NCBI RefSeq assembly: GCF_002776695.1
Contig: NZ_LFJC01000003.1
Location: forward strand, 6,413,235-6,477,234
Length of the DNA: 64,000 bases
DNA from: Bradyrhizobium nitroreducens
GTDB taxonomy: Bacteria > Pseudomonadota > Alphaproteobacteria > Rhizobiales > Xanthobacteraceae
Direction: 5' to 3'
Shown here one piece after another: positions 1-9,123 of the stretch (the stretch's first letter is position 1; each line of letters opens with the position of its first letter). The translations under genes were made by a program, and so were the position numbers. Below the pieces are notes generated by a model that saw nothing but the letters and a program-made list of their open reading frames with translations, ran no database searches and was not told where the DNA came from.

Positions 1-21
1 TTGGGCAGAGAAGGCGCGCCA

Positions 22-807
22 TCACGAGAAGCTCAGCGGCAGGTCGAACTGAGGCTCCGACCAGCGCACGAGCCTGGCCCGAACCCTCTCAAAGATCGCG
101 TCGAAGCAAATTCCCATGGCGCCCACGATGATGATCATCGCAAAGACGGTGTCGTACTGGCCCATGTCGAGGGCATTGAACAGGATGTTGCCGGCACCGG
201 ACTGGCGGGCGATCATCTCGCTCGTGATCATCGTGATCAGCGCCAGGACCAGGCCCGTGCGGCATCCGGTCAGGATTTCCGGCAGCGCCGCCGGCAGCAC
301 GATCCGCACCAGGCGCTGGGCCGGCGACAGACCCATCGCGGCGCCCGACCACAGCATCTTCTCCTCGACGGCCTTGGCACCCTCGAAGCTATGGTAAATC
401 ACGGGAAGGCTGACGCCGAGGAAGATCACCAAGGTTTTGGTGACGTCGCCGACGCCCAGCCACAGCATGATGATCGGCATCAAGGCGGCCTTCGGCACCG
501 GATAAATCACCATCAGAAGCGGATTGAAGAACGCCGCGACGCTGCGGCTGCGTCCCATCAACAGGCCCAGCGGAATCGAAACCAGCACCGCCACGCCGAA
601 CCCGAGCGCCATACGGCGAAGCGAGGCCAGGATGTTGATCAGGGATTCCTTGTCGCCGAGAATATCGGGAATCGCGCGGATCGCTTCAATCGCCGTCGGG
701 AAGCTGTCGTTCTTCAACACAAGCGAGGCAAACTGCCACACCGCTAGCAACCCGATACAGGCCAGCACCGGAGCGGCTCGTCTGAGCAGGGTGGCCGGTG
801 ACATCAT
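22..807 (-). CDS. ABC transporter permease, SsuC/TauC/NrtB type
   Basis: Inner-membrane permease (261 aa) of an importer of the nitrate/sulfonate/taurine class. The protein begins with a hydrophobic helix after a short basic stretch, and about six membrane segments follow. The cytoplasmic EAA loop is seen as GAAMGLSPAQRLVRIVLPAALPEI-type sequence near residues 155-180, which docks on the ATPase. Its start overlaps the stop of the upstream ATPase gene (ATGATGA), which implies translational coupling. It is the last gene of an operon that also holds the binding protein, an IlvD-like enzyme and the ATPase. The substrate cannot be told from sequence; ATG at 804 is an equally good start. Confidence 0.93.
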   Translation of the reverse strand: MMSPATLLRRAAPVLACIGLLAVWQFASLVLKNDSFPTAIEAIRAIPDILGDKESLINILASLRRMALGFGVAVLVSIPLGLLMGRSRSVAAFFNPLLMVIYPVPKAALMPIIMLWLGVGDVTKTLVIFLGVSLPVIYHSFEGAKAVEEKMLWSGAAMGLSPAQRLVRIVLPAALPEILTGCRTGLVLALITMITSEMIARQSGAGNILFNALDMGQYDTVFAMIIIVGAMGICFDAIFERVRARLVRWSEPQFDLPLSFS

Positions 808-1649
808 AACGCAGGCCCGGCTTCGTCGCTTTCATCGAACATGCGCTCGATATCGACGACGTACTTCTGATAGCGCGGGTCGAGCAACAGCTCGTTGCGG
901 CGGCGTGGCCGCGGCAGATCGATGTCGATGACCTCGCGGATGCGGCCGGGAGATTTCGACATCATCACGACCTTGTCGGAGAGAAAAACCGCTTCGTCGA
1001 CCGAATGGGTGACGAACAGCACTGTCTTGCGGTCGCGTTCCCAGATGTTCAACAGATCGTTCTGCAGGCGGGTCCGCGTATGGGCGTCGAGCGCCCCGAA
1101 CGGTTCGTCCATCAACAGGACTTCAGGATGGTAAGCCAGCGTCCGCGCCAGCGCCACACGCTGCTTCATGCCGCCCGACAGCTCCTTGGGATAGAAATTC
1201 TCGTACCCCTTGAGGCCGACCATCTCGATCAACGCCCTGCTCTGCGCTTCGGCCTCGGCGGCGCGCACGCCCTGCTGACACGGGCCATACATCACATTGC
1301 CGAGCACGGTTTTCCACGGAAACAGCGCGAATTCCTGGAACACCGGGCCACGATCCGGACCCGGCCCCGTGATGGCCTGCCCTTTCATTTTCGCCGCACC
1401 GCTGGTCGGGCTGACGAAGCCGCCGACGATATAGAGCAGTGTCGACTTGCCGCAGCCCGACGGACCAAGGATGGAAACGAAGGCCCCTTCCTCGATCGTC
1501 AGCGAAATGTCCGAAAGCGCCACATGATCCTTGCGCGCCGAAGTCTGAAAGACCTGCGAGACATGGTCGATCTCGATGATTACAGAAGCCGGCTCTTGTG
1601 ACGTCACCGGTCTCACCCATTCGCTCGATCTCGCAGGCACTGCCGTCAT
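804..1649 (-). CDS. ABC transporter ATP-binding protein, SsuB/TauB/NrtD type
   Basis: Cytoplasmic ATPase (281 aa) that powers the neighbouring permease. Visible motifs are Walker A GPSGCGKST (62-70), the Q-loop VFQE (103-106), signature LSGGMKQR (157-164), Walker B VLLMDEP (177-183) and the H-loop VTHS (213-216). The reading frame is open up to 1970, but that would run deep into the upstream dehydratase gene and add about 107 residues with no similarity to the family. The ATG at 1649 gives a normal family length, so I chose it. The distance to the dehydratase stop is about 90 bp, consistent with one transcript. Confidence 0.92.
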   Translation of the reverse strand: MTAVPARSSEWVRPVTSQEPASVIIEIDHVSQVFQTSARKDHVALSDISLTIEEGAFVSILGPSGCGKSTLLYIVGGFVSPTSGAAKMKGQAITGPGPDRGPVFQEFALFPWKTVLGNVMYGPCQQGVRAAEAEAQSRALIEMVGLKGYENFYPKELSGGMKQRVALARTLAYHPEVLLMDEPFGALDAHTRTRLQNDLLNIWERDRKTVLFVTHSVDEAVFLSDKVVMMSKSPGRIREVIDIDLPRPRRRNELLLDPRYQKYVVDIERMFDESDEAGPAL

Positions 1650-1740
1650 CCCGTCGCTCGCCTTACCGTGAGACACAGGCTTAGCAAGAAGTCTGCCAGA
1701 CAGACGATCGTTTGCGCACCCGTGCGATGCGTCATTCGAA

Positions 1741-3426
1741 TCACGGCCATTCTGCCGGGCCTTCATGGGTGACGGCCCCGCCCGGCGCCTGCCCAACCAG
1801 TCGCGCATATTTTGCAAGCGCCCCCGCCCGGTGCCGCGGCGGACGCTGCTTCCAATCGCGACGGCGCGCAGCAAGTTCCTGCTCATCGAGCAGGACATCC
1901 ATCCGCCGGTTTGCGGCGTCGATCCGGATCCTGTCGCCGTCCCGAATGAGCGCCAGCGGACCACCGACAAAGGCTTCGGGAGCTACGTAGCCGATGCACA
2001 TGCCGCGGGTGGCGCCGGAGAACCGGCCGTCGGTGATCAACGCCACCTTTTCGCCCATGCCCTGCCCGTAGATCAGCGCCGTGACGCCGAGCATCTCACG
2101 CATACCGGGACCACCGACCGGGCCCTCATTGCGGATGACGAGAACCTCGCCCGCCTTGTAGCTCCGGTCGCGAACGGCTTTGACGCAAGCCTCCTCATCC
2201 TCGAACACGCGCGCCACACCCTCGAAAAACTGGCTCTTCAAACCGGCAACCTTGATGACCGCGCCGTCGGGACAGAGGTTACCCTTCAGAACCGCCACAC
2301 CGCCATCAGGCATGATCGGCGCGCGAGAGGCGTAAACCACCACGCCATCGGGCGCGTTGGCTGCGCCATATTCTTCAGCAAGCGTGCGGCCGGTGATGGT
2401 GATGCAGCCACCATCGATGTGACCACTCTGGATCAGCTCGCGGATCACAACGGCGGCACCTCCGATGTCGTAGACATCCTTTGCCGTGTACTTGCCGCCC
2501 GGCCGCAGGTTTCCAATCAACGGCGTTCTTGCAAAGACCTCGCCCACGTCATCGATCGTGAATGCAATGCCGGCCTCGTTCGCGATCGCCGGCAGATGCA
2601 ATGCGGCATTGGTCGAGCCTCCCGTCGCCGCGACAATGGCCGCGCCGTTCTCGAGGGACTTCCGTGTCACGATGTCGCGCGGCAACGGCCCGCCGCGTTT
2701 CAGCATCTCCATGATCAGCCGTCCGGCCCGCCGCGAGATTTGCGCACGCTCTGCATAGACACCGGGCACCATCGAGACGTTGGGAATGGTCATCCCCATC
2801 GCCTCCGAGACCATGCCCATGGTGTTCGCAGTGAACTGGCCGGCGCAAGCGCCGATCGTCGGCAGGCAGGCCCGCTCGATTCGCTCGAGCGTGGCGCCGT
2901 CGATCTCGCCAGTCATGAAGCTGCCGACGGCCTCATAGGAGTCGAGCACCGTCAGCGTACGACCGTCCACGCGCCCCGGCAGAGAACTGCCGCCGTAGAT
3001 GAAGATGGACGGCACGTTGCAACGAACCATGCCCATCATCACGCCGGGAAGCGTCTTGTCGCATCCGCCGTATCCGATCAGCGCGTCGTAGGCCAGACCA
3101 TGAACGACAGCCTCGATCGAATCGGCGATCAGCTCGCGCGAAAACAGCGAGAACTTCATGCCCTCGTGGTTCATGCTGATGCCGTCGGACACCGAAACGG
3201 TCGAGAATTCACGCGGCGTGCCGCCGGCCTCCTCGATGCCGGTCTTTGCCGCAGCCACCTGGAAGTCGTGGGTCATGTTGCAGGGCGTCTGCTCGCCCTT
3301 CATGCTGACGACGCCCACCATCGGCTTTGCAATCGCAGCGTCGTCAAGCCCCATGGCACGCATGAATGCCCGGTGCGGGGCCCGGTCGAGGCCATCCGTC
3401 GTGACTCGTGATCGTAACTTCTTCAT
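1741..3426 (-). CDS. ilvD: IlvD/Edd family dehydratase (dihydroxy-acid dehydratase-like)
   Basis: Iron-sulfur dehydratase of 561 aa, the usual length for IlvD. Cluster and active-site signatures are present: a PCN motif near residue 48, CDKTLPG near 122, GACAGQFTANTMG near 193 and GGSTNA near 270. These enzymes remove water from 2,3-dihydroxy-acids in branched-chain amino acid synthesis, and paralogues act on sugar acids. It lies between an ABC binding-protein gene and its ATPase, not in an ilv operon. I therefore infer a paralogue acting on an imported substrate, such as a sugar acid or related hydroxy acid, more than the housekeeping enzyme. The family call is firm; the substrate is not. 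Confidence 0.9.
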   Translation of the reverse strand: MKKLRSRVTTDGLDRAPHRAFMRAMGLDDAAIAKPMVGVVSMKGEQTPCNMTHDFQVAAAKTGIEEAGGTPREFSTVSVSDGISMNHEGMKFSLFSRELIADSIEAVVHGLAYDALIGYGGCDKTLPGVMMGMVRCNVPSIFIYGGSSLPGRVDGRTLTVLDSYEAVGSFMTGEIDGATLERIERACLPTIGACAGQFTANTMGMVSEAMGMTIPNVSMVPGVYAERAQISRRAGRLIMEMLKRGGPLPRDIVTRKSLENGAAIVAATGGSTNAALHLPAIANEAGIAFTIDDVGEVFARTPLIGNLRPGGKYTAKDVYDIGGAAVVIRELIQSGHIDGGCITITGRTLAEEYGAANAPDGVVVYASRAPIMPDGGVAVLKGNLCPDGAVIKVAGLKSQFFEGVARVFEDEEACVKAVRDRSYKAGEVLVIRNEGPVGGPGMREMLGVTALIYGQGMGEKVALITDGRFSGATRGMCIGYVAPEAFVGGPLALIRDGDRIRIDAANRRMDVLLDEQELAARRRDWKQRPPRHRAGALAKYARLVGQAPGGAVTHEGPAEWP

Positions 3427-3503
3427 GCGTGCATCTTCTTCATGCGGCGGGCCAGAGAGCCGGAACGCCGCGAGATCATCGGCCGGTTCGTTCGCGCGAT
3501 CGC

Positions 3504-4487
3504 CTATTGCAGCGGAGCGACGATCGTCGGATGCTTGAATTGCGCGACATCCAGTTTGGGCAGCATTCCGGTCTCCGCGTAGATGTCCAGCATCTTCTGG
3601 ATTGCCGGGAAATTCGGCGCGGCGCCTGGATCGCGGCCGAAATCGTTGTCCTTGAGCAGATAGGTCTCGAGCACCGGGATGGGCGCCTTCAGCACTTCAT
3701 TGACGACCTTGAGAGTCTCCTCGCGGTTCGCCAGCGCCTTCTTCATGCCCGAGGTGATATCGCGGACATAGGCCTTGACGAGTTCCGGGTTCTTGTCGAC
3801 GAAATCGGCGCGGCAGGCTTCCAGGATATGCACGATGTTCGGCATGGCCTCCGACAGTGAGAACAGCTTCCGTGTGCCGCCCTTCGCCTCCGCGCGCGCG
3901 GCAAACGGCTGATTCATGTTGACGGCGTCGACACGGCCCTGGCGCAGCGCATCCTCGGAGACTGCAAACCCGACCTCGACCAGCTTGATATCCTTGGCTG
4001 GATCGACACCATTCTGCTTCAGGAGCAAGTTGAACGGACCTTGGGTGCCGCCCCCAATCACGGAAATGCCGACCGTCTTGCCCTTAAGATCGGCGATTGT
4101 CTTGATGGGCGAGTCATCCTTGACGGCCCAATAGACCGAGAAGCCGCCCGGCTTCTCGAACACGTGCTGCGCGACGATGTAGGCCTTGAGATTGCCGCCG
4201 ACCACGCCGTTGGCGAGCGACAGCGGCGCTTGCGTCGCACAGTCCAGCGCCCCCGCTGCCAGGGCCTGCGTCATCGGCGCGGTGCCCTGGAATTGGGTCC
4301 ATTCGATGTTGTAGGTCTTGCCAATATTGGGGAATTCGGCCGGGCGGCGCATCATCCAGTATTTGGATTCCTCGGCTGGGATCGTCCAGCCTACGCGGAT
4401 CGTCTGCTGCGCCCACGACGGGCATGCCCCTGCGGTCACGGCGGCCGCCGTCCCCAAAGCCAGGATCCACTTCGAAACGGTTCGCAT
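3504..4487 (-). CDS. ABC transporter substrate-binding protein (NMT1/SsuA/TauA-like)
   Basis: Periplasmic binding protein (327 aa from the ATG at 4487). It opens with a classic signal peptide (MRTVSKWILALG, hydrophobic stretch, cleavage after AWA-Q). Mature-domain hallmarks of the NMT1/SsuA fold are visible: RVGWTIP at the mature N-terminus, an ALAAGALDCATQ segment, DLKGKTVGIS, and a bilobal periplasmic pattern. The frame extends 61 codons further upstream, but those residues are not a signal peptide, so the later ATG is preferred. It is the first gene of the importer operon running leftwards and is divergent from the dehydrogenase at 4654. Ligand unknown. Confidence 0.92.
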   Translation of the reverse strand: MRTVSKWILALGTAAAVTAGACPSWAQQTIRVGWTIPAEESKYWMMRRPAEFPNIGKTYNIEWTQFQGTAPMTQALAAGALDCATQAPLSLANGVVGGNLKAYIVAQHVFEKPGGFSVYWAVKDDSPIKTIADLKGKTVGISVIGGGTQGPFNLLLKQNGVDPAKDIKLVEVGFAVSEDALRQGRVDAVNMNQPFAARAEAKGGTRKLFSLSEAMPNIVHILEACRADFVDKNPELVKAYVRDITSGMKKALANREETLKVVNEVLKAPIPVLETYLLKDNDFGRDPGAAPNFPAIQKMLDIYAETGMLPKLDVAQFKHPTIVAPLQ

Positions 4488-4653
4488 CGTGCCCACTCCG
4501 CTGCTTTGGCGCCGACCGGCGCCACCCAACCCGACCGTCTCAAATGTTTCATGGTTCAAACAATCAGGCAAGCCATGCGAACCGGCTGGGTTTGCCGCCT
4601 GATGCGCAATGTATGGTAAGGCGGCGTCGCGCTGCGACAGAAGGAGGCAACCT

Positions 4654-5562
4654 ATGGCTGATGCGAGCAAGGCAAACCCGCAAGGCGCCGAGAGGCTCGG
4701 TTATCTCGGCCTCGGGCTGATGGGGACGCCGATGACCCGGCGCCTGCTCAAGACTGGCTATCAGGTGACGGTCTGGAACCGTTCGGAGGGCAAGGTGGCT
4801 CCGCTTGTCGAAGCCGGCGCCAGGCGCGCAGGTACGCCTCGCGACCTCCTGGCGAATTCGGATATCGCCTTCATGTGCGTGACGGATGCGACGGCGGTCG
4901 AGGAGGTGATCTTCGGGCCGGAGGGTCTGGCGGCAGCGCCCGGTGCAGGCAAGCTCGTCGTCGACTTCTCGTCAATCCACCCCGACGCTGCGCGCGACCT
5001 CGCCAAGCGACTGGAAAGCGCAAACGGCGCCGGCTGGATCGATGCACCTGTGTCCGGCGGGACGAAGGGTGCCGAGGAAGGCACGCTTGCGATCATGGCG
5101 GGCGGAGAAGCAGACGATATCGAGCGAGTCCGGCCTTACGTGCTGGCCATGGCCCGCAGGTTCACCCACATGGGCCCGACCGGCGCCGGTCAGACCACAA
5201 AACTCTGCAATCAGGTCATCGTCGGTTGCGCCATGGCCGTCCTCGCCGAAGCCACGCGCCTTGCCGTCAACGCGGGAATTGACGCCAATCGGCTTCCCGA
5301 AGCGCTCGCCGGCGGCTTTGCGGATTCCATTCCGCTTCAGCTCTTCGTGCCGCGGATGGTGCAAGGCATTCACTCGCCGCCCCTGGGTCACATTGCCACG
5401 ATGCTCAAGGATCTCGACACGGTTGCTGACGTCGCACAGGCGACGTCGACGCCGGTGCCGATGGCCTCGCTTGCTGGACAGCTCTTCAGGCTGGCCAAGG
5501 CCGCGCGCGGCGCGGAAGCGGACGCGCTGGAGATTTACAAGCTGTCGGCGGCAAAGACGTAG
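4654..5562 (+). CDS. NAD(P)-dependent oxidoreductase, 3-hydroxyisobutyrate dehydrogenase family
   Basis: Beta-hydroxyacid dehydrogenase of 302 aa. The N-terminal Rossmann motif GLGLMGTPM, the substrate-binding signature DAPVSGGTKGAEEGTL and the catalytic lysine in GQTTKLCNQ are all present. The ATG at 4654 follows a strong AGGAGG 6 bases upstream; the earlier in-frame ATG at 4609 has none, so the later start was chosen. It is transcribed away from the ABC operon, and the intergenic region must hold both promoters. A role in oxidising or reducing a short hydroxy acid or semialdehyde related to the transporter substrate is an inference from position. Confidence 0.92.
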   Translation: MADASKANPQGAERLGYLGLGLMGTPMTRRLLKTGYQVTVWNRSEGKVAPLVEAGARRAGTPRDLLANSDIAFMCVTDATAVEEVIFGPEGLAAAPGAGKLVVDFSSIHPDAARDLAKRLESANGAGWIDAPVSGGTKGAEEGTLAIMAGGEADDIERVRPYVLAMARRFTHMGPTGAGQTTKLCNQVIVGCAMAVLAEATRLAVNAGIDANRLPEALAGGFADSIPLQLFVPRMVQGIHSPPLGHIATMLKDLDTVADVAQATSTPVPMASLAGQLFRLAKAARGAEADALEIYKLSAAKT

Positions 5563-5593
5563 GCTGTCGAACGCACCGCGAAGCACGCCGGGG

Positions 5594-6151
5594 TCACTTC
5601 TTGCGCTCGTCGTCCGCAAGAAATCGACCGAACGCGCCTCGCGCGAAGAGCAGCGGCTCCGTCGCGTTATACGTATAGGCCTCGACCGCACCGAGAAAGA
5701 TCACGTGGTCGCCGCCATAATAGCGATTCACCGACCGGCATTGAAAATTGGCGACGCTCTCGGCAAGCACCGGCGCCGCGCCGAGGCCCGGTGTCCAGTC
5801 CACACCGGTGAACTTGTCCTCCGAGGACTTGGCGAATTTGCTCGCAAGAGCCTGCTGCGAGGCGCCAAGCACATTGACCGTGAAATGGCTGGCGTTCTGG
5901 AAAATGGTCAGGCTCGAGGAATAGACAACCAGGCTCCACAAGACCAGCGGAGGATTCAGTGAGACGGAGGCGAACGAATTGCAGGTCAGGCCGTAGGGCT
6001 TGCCGTCAGGCGCCGCGGCCGTGATGATCGTCACGCCCGTAGCATAGGTTCCGAGCGCATTGCGAAAGTCGCGAGGATCGATCGGCGAGCTGTCGCTCGC
6101 GAACTCATTGGCTGGATCGGGGCCGGCCGGCTGCTTCGGCAGATCATTCAT
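5594..6151 (-). CDS. Flavin reductase family protein (FMN-binding split barrel)
   Basis: 185-aa NAD(P)H:flavin oxidoreductase-type protein. The split-barrel signature is clear: FRNALGTYATGVTIIT near residue 28, GLTCNSFASVSLNPPLVLW near 52, and a GDHVIFLG-type strand near the C-terminus. Such proteins deliver free reduced FMN or FAD to a partner monooxygenase. The partner is almost certainly the product of the gene ending 9 bp upstream on the same strand (6161-7390), and the pair form a two-component monooxygenase. Confidence 0.92.
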   Translation of the reverse strand: MNDLPKQPAGPDPANEFASDSSPIDPRDFRNALGTYATGVTIITAAAPDGKPYGLTCNSFASVSLNPPLVLWSLVVYSSSLTIFQNASHFTVNVLGASQQALASKFAKSSEDKFTGVDWTPGLGAAPVLAESVANFQCRSVNRYYGGDHVIFLGAVEAYTYNATEPLLFARGAFGRFLADDERKK

Positions 6152-6160
6152 CAGCCGGCC

Positions 6161-7390
6161 TCACAGCGTGAGATTCTCGGACGGCAGGCCCAGCGCCACG
6201 CGTCCATAGTTGGTTCCGGCCGCATCGAAATTGAACGCGAGATGCGAGTTGATGGCGTGTGCATCACGGAACTGCCGCTGCAATACGCCTGACGTAAACA
6301 GCCCGCGCGCGCCGCTCGCGGCAAACAGCATCGAGACGGCATCCGTGCATAGGTTCACAGAAAACGATCCGTCGCGCCGATATCTGGTCTTGGTCACCAT
6401 GTCGGGAATGTGCCCGCACCGCGCGTCTTCCATGGCATCGAGGCACGCCGACCGCATGATCAATCGCGCCGCATCGATCTTCGCCGAGGCCTCCGCGATC
6501 TTGATCTGGGTGCTTTGAAAGTCGCTCAGCTTGGCGCGATTGTAGGTCGAAATCCGGTGGCGTGTGACCTCGATGTAATCGTCGAGACACGCTTGCGCAT
6601 TCCCCAGGGCTACGCCGGAGAGAACGTATGGGAACAACGAAAACACCGGCAACGCATAAAGCGGATTCGGGTTGATCTTGCTTCCCGGCGTTGGGCCGCC
6701 TGCGAGCTCGCCGACAGCAACGGTCATATGGTCGGCCACGAAGGCGTCCCTGACCTCCACGTCGCAAGACCCGGTCCCGCGCAATCCCGCGACATTCCAG
6801 GTATCCAGCACCTTGTAGTCGCCCTTGGGCAGCAGGAAGATCCGATACTCGATGCCGTCTGCCTCGTCTTCGGAGTAGACTACGCTCGCCAGCATGTTCC
6901 ATTCGCAGGAGGCAACGCCCGAAGAGAATGGCCAGCTGCCGCGCAGCTGGTATCCGCCGTCAACTTTCGTCGCGCGTCCGGCTGGGAAAATGAACGAGGA
7001 CGCGATTAGCGCGTCCGGATCACGGCTCCAAACGAGATCCTGCGCCTTCTGCTCGAACATGCCGAGCATCCAGTGATGGCTTGCCAGATTGGCGAGATTC
7101 CAAGCGACCGACGCATCGGCTTGCCCAAGCAGCTCGGCGCAATCGACGAGGGCGACGTAGTCGAGTTCGGCGCCGCCGATCCGTGCCGGCTGGAGCATTC
7201 GGAACAAACCGCCGTCGTGGAGATCCCTTTCGGTCTCCGGCGGGAGATGTCGGAGCTCCTCCGTCCGCGCCGCCCGCTCTCGAAGTCGCGGCAGGAGAGC
7301 CCGGGCCTTCGCGATCATCTCCGCATAGGCGCGTTCGCCAGCTTCCGACCCGGCGGGCTGATCCATGCTCGGCTTTCGACCAGGCGCCAT
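6161..7390 (-). CDS. Flavin-dependent monooxygenase, acyl-CoA dehydrogenase fold (HsaA/HpaB-like)
   Basis: 409-aa oxygenase component of the acyl-CoA-dehydrogenase superfamily. The N-terminal helical part has the RERAARTEELRHLPPET segment typical of HsaA/DszC-type monooxygenases. The middle beta domain carries WPFSSGVASCEWN and a GLRGTGSCDVEV motif, and the C-terminal bundle has AKIDAARLIMRSA. These group-D enzymes use reduced flavin supplied by a separate reductase, which is encoded just downstream. An internal ATG at 7366 is an alternative start. The substrate is unknown; aromatic ring hydroxylation or sulfur-compound oxidation would fit the family and the nearby CoA-transferase. Confidence 0.85.
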   Translation of the reverse strand: MAPGRKPSMDQPAGSEAGERAYAEMIAKARALLPRLRERAARTEELRHLPPETERDLHDGGLFRMLQPARIGGAELDYVALVDCAELLGQADASVAWNLANLASHHWMLGMFEQKAQDLVWSRDPDALIASSFIFPAGRATKVDGGYQLRGSWPFSSGVASCEWNMLASVVYSEDEADGIEYRIFLLPKGDYKVLDTWNVAGLRGTGSCDVEVRDAFVADHMTVAVGELAGGPTPGSKINPNPLYALPVFSLFPYVLSGVALGNAQACLDDYIEVTRHRISTYNRAKLSDFQSTQIKIAEASAKIDAARLIMRSACLDAMEDARCGHIPDMVTKTRYRRDGSFSVNLCTDAVSMLFAASGARGLFTSGVLQRQFRDAHAINSHLAFNFDAAGTNYGRVALGLPSENLTL

Positions 7391-7502
7391 TCTGTCCCTC
7401 GCTTCGCGTATTTATGCGGCCGCCCCTTCGCCAAATCAAGCCAATGCAGCTGACACCGCATCAAAGCCGGTGGGCCTGACGCCATGGGGATCGACCGCGA
7501 AC

Positions 7503-8777
7503 CTAGCCCGTCGAGGGTCTGCCCGCGCCAAAGACTCCCTTCCGGGTAAAATCCGCGATACGACGCTCGTCATAACCGAGCATATTGCGCAAGATGTCCT
7601 CGGTGTGCTCCCCCAGGAGCGGGGCGGCAACGGGGTCGACCGCACCGGTCAGGCTCATGGTTATCGGTGGCTCGATGTTGGGGACCCATTCCGCGGTACG
7701 ATGCGGAATCCGGCTCAAGCGATGGCGTTCGCGAGCTTCGGGCGCGTTGAACCCCTCCTCGACCGTTCGGAGATAGCCGACCGGAATATTGGCGAGCTTC
7801 ATCTTTGCCATCCAGTTCTCAAGGGTATCGCCGGCAAAGACGTCCGCAATGGCGGCACGCAGGAGCTCCTTGTTCTCGGAACGGGCCTTGCGCGTGGCAA
7901 ACTGCGGCTCGGTGATGAGATCGGGGCGGTCGAACACCTCGACCACGAGCCGACGATAGAGCCGATCGTTGGCGCAGGCCATGTAGAGCGGTCCGTCTGA
8001 AGCCTCGTAGACGCCGACGGTGGGCGACCCGCTGGGTGAATTGCCGAACCGGCCGGGATTTTCACCGTTGATGAGATAGGCCATGCCGTAGAAGCCGGTC
8101 ATCCCCATCGCGACGTCGAACAGAGCGACTTCGACATGCTGCCCGCGGCCGAGCCGGTCCCGCGCAAGCAGTGCCAGAAGTATCGCGTTACAGGCGGACA
8201 TCCCCGTCGCCATATCCACGATGGGAGGGCCGGTGCGAACCGCGGGGCCATCGGCAAATCCATTAAGCGACATGAAGCCGCTCTCGGCCTGAGTGATGGG
8301 ATCGAAGCCGGGACGCGAGGCGAACGGTCCGGAGCGTCCGTACGCCGAAATCGAGCAATAGACCAGCCGGGGATTGGACGGCGCGACCCTCTCGTAATCC
8401 AGCCCGAACTTCTTCATGACCCCGCTCGAGAAATTTTCCACGACGACATCCGCCTTGCGGATCAGGTCAAGCGCTATCTCACGGGCCTCAGGAAGGGAAA
8501 GGTCGAGCGCGATGCCGCGCTTGTTGCGGTTCAGGCTCAAATACGCGGCGCTCTCGCCGCCAATCTCGGCATGCTCATAGGCGCGGGTATCGTCGCCGCC
8601 GTCCGGATTCTCGATCTTGATGACGTGTGCGCCGAAATCGGCGAGCGTCTGCGTGCAGGCCGGGCCGGCGACGACCCGCGTGAAATCAACGACCAGCAGA
8701 CCGTCGAGCGCAGTCGGCCCTCCCATCGCCCGCGGCGAACGTTCCGGCAATTGAGGCTTGGTGGGCATCGATGGCAC
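7503..8777 (-). CDS. CaiB/BaiF family CoA-transferase
   Basis: Class III CoA-transferase of 424 aa, which moves CoA between carboxylic acids. Family marks: LLVVDFTRVVAGPACTQ near residue 27, the NRNKRGIALDL segment, VVVENFSSGVM, and IVDMATGMS holding the conserved aspartate that forms the acyl-enzyme. It leads the operon with the monooxygenase and flavin reductase (112-bp gap). This suggests activation of an organic acid to its CoA thioester before or after oxidation. The second ATG at 8768 could be the true start. Confidence 0.92.
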   Translation of the reverse strand: MPSMPTKPQLPERSPRAMGGPTALDGLLVVDFTRVVAGPACTQTLADFGAHVIKIENPDGGDDTRAYEHAEIGGESAAYLSLNRNKRGIALDLSLPEAREIALDLIRKADVVVENFSSGVMKKFGLDYERVAPSNPRLVYCSISAYGRSGPFASRPGFDPITQAESGFMSLNGFADGPAVRTGPPIVDMATGMSACNAILLALLARDRLGRGQHVEVALFDVAMGMTGFYGMAYLINGENPGRFGNSPSGSPTVGVYEASDGPLYMACANDRLYRRLVVEVFDRPDLITEPQFATRKARSENKELLRAAIADVFAGDTLENWMAKMKLANIPVGYLRTVEEGFNAPEARERHRLSRIPHRTAEWVPNIEPPITMSLTGAVDPVAAPLLGEHTEDILRNMLGYDERRIADFTRKGVFGAGRPSTG

Positions 8778-8881
8778 GCTCCCTTACATCGGCTTATGGC
8801 TGCCGAATTTCCCGCAACGGCAAACTTAAAGCCCGGCGCCGCCAACTTCGCAAGTGTCTCGCTCGCATTGGTTGTCAACGC

Positions 8882-8914
8882 AAAAAAGCCCGGCAGCCAT
8901 AGGCTGCCGGGCTT
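8882..8914 (-). terminator. Rho-independent terminator, leftward
   Basis: A perfect 11-bp inverted repeat (GCCCGGCAGCC / GGCTGCCGGGC) with a 3-base loop is followed on the minus strand by six T residues. It sits about 85 bp after the stop of the truncated terminase fragment, so it probably served a prophage or host gene now lost. It also shields the CoA-transferase promoter region from leftward readthrough. Confidence 0.75.
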
Positions 8915-8997
8915 CGATCCTGCGCATACAAGCCGCGCTACACCTTATAAGGACCATCGCAGGCCGCGTTCCGCATCGCGGGATATGCACTTGGCCG

Positions 8998-9123
8998 TCA
9001 GCGCAACCACTTGCCCGAGCTGCGCCCGCTGTAAATGCCCTTGTAGCGCGCAGGCTTGAGTAGCGGCTCGAAGATCTTCGCCGTCGGAATTTTCAGGATG
9101 GACAATGGATGCGCTCGCTCGCC
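8998..9123 (-). pseudogene. Phage terminase large subunit, N-terminal fragment
   Basis: The minus strand reads ILKIPTAKIFEPLLKPARY, then KGIYSGRSSGK, then WLR and a stop. Terminases of the PBSX/TerL type begin with just this pattern (a short start, PTA-x-x-F-x-PLL, ARYKG-x-x-GGR-x-SGKS), the last part being Walker A. A TTG at 9105 could be the original start. Only about 36 codons survive. The P-loop is cut after GK and the upstream side ends at the IS element, so this is the scar of a lost prophage. The identification rests on motif memory over a short stretch. Confidence 0.6.

Noticed and set aside
1649..1970. N-terminal 107-residue extension of the ABC ATPase
   Set aside because: Overlaps the dehydratase gene and has no similarity to ABC ATPases; ATG at 1649 gives the normal length.
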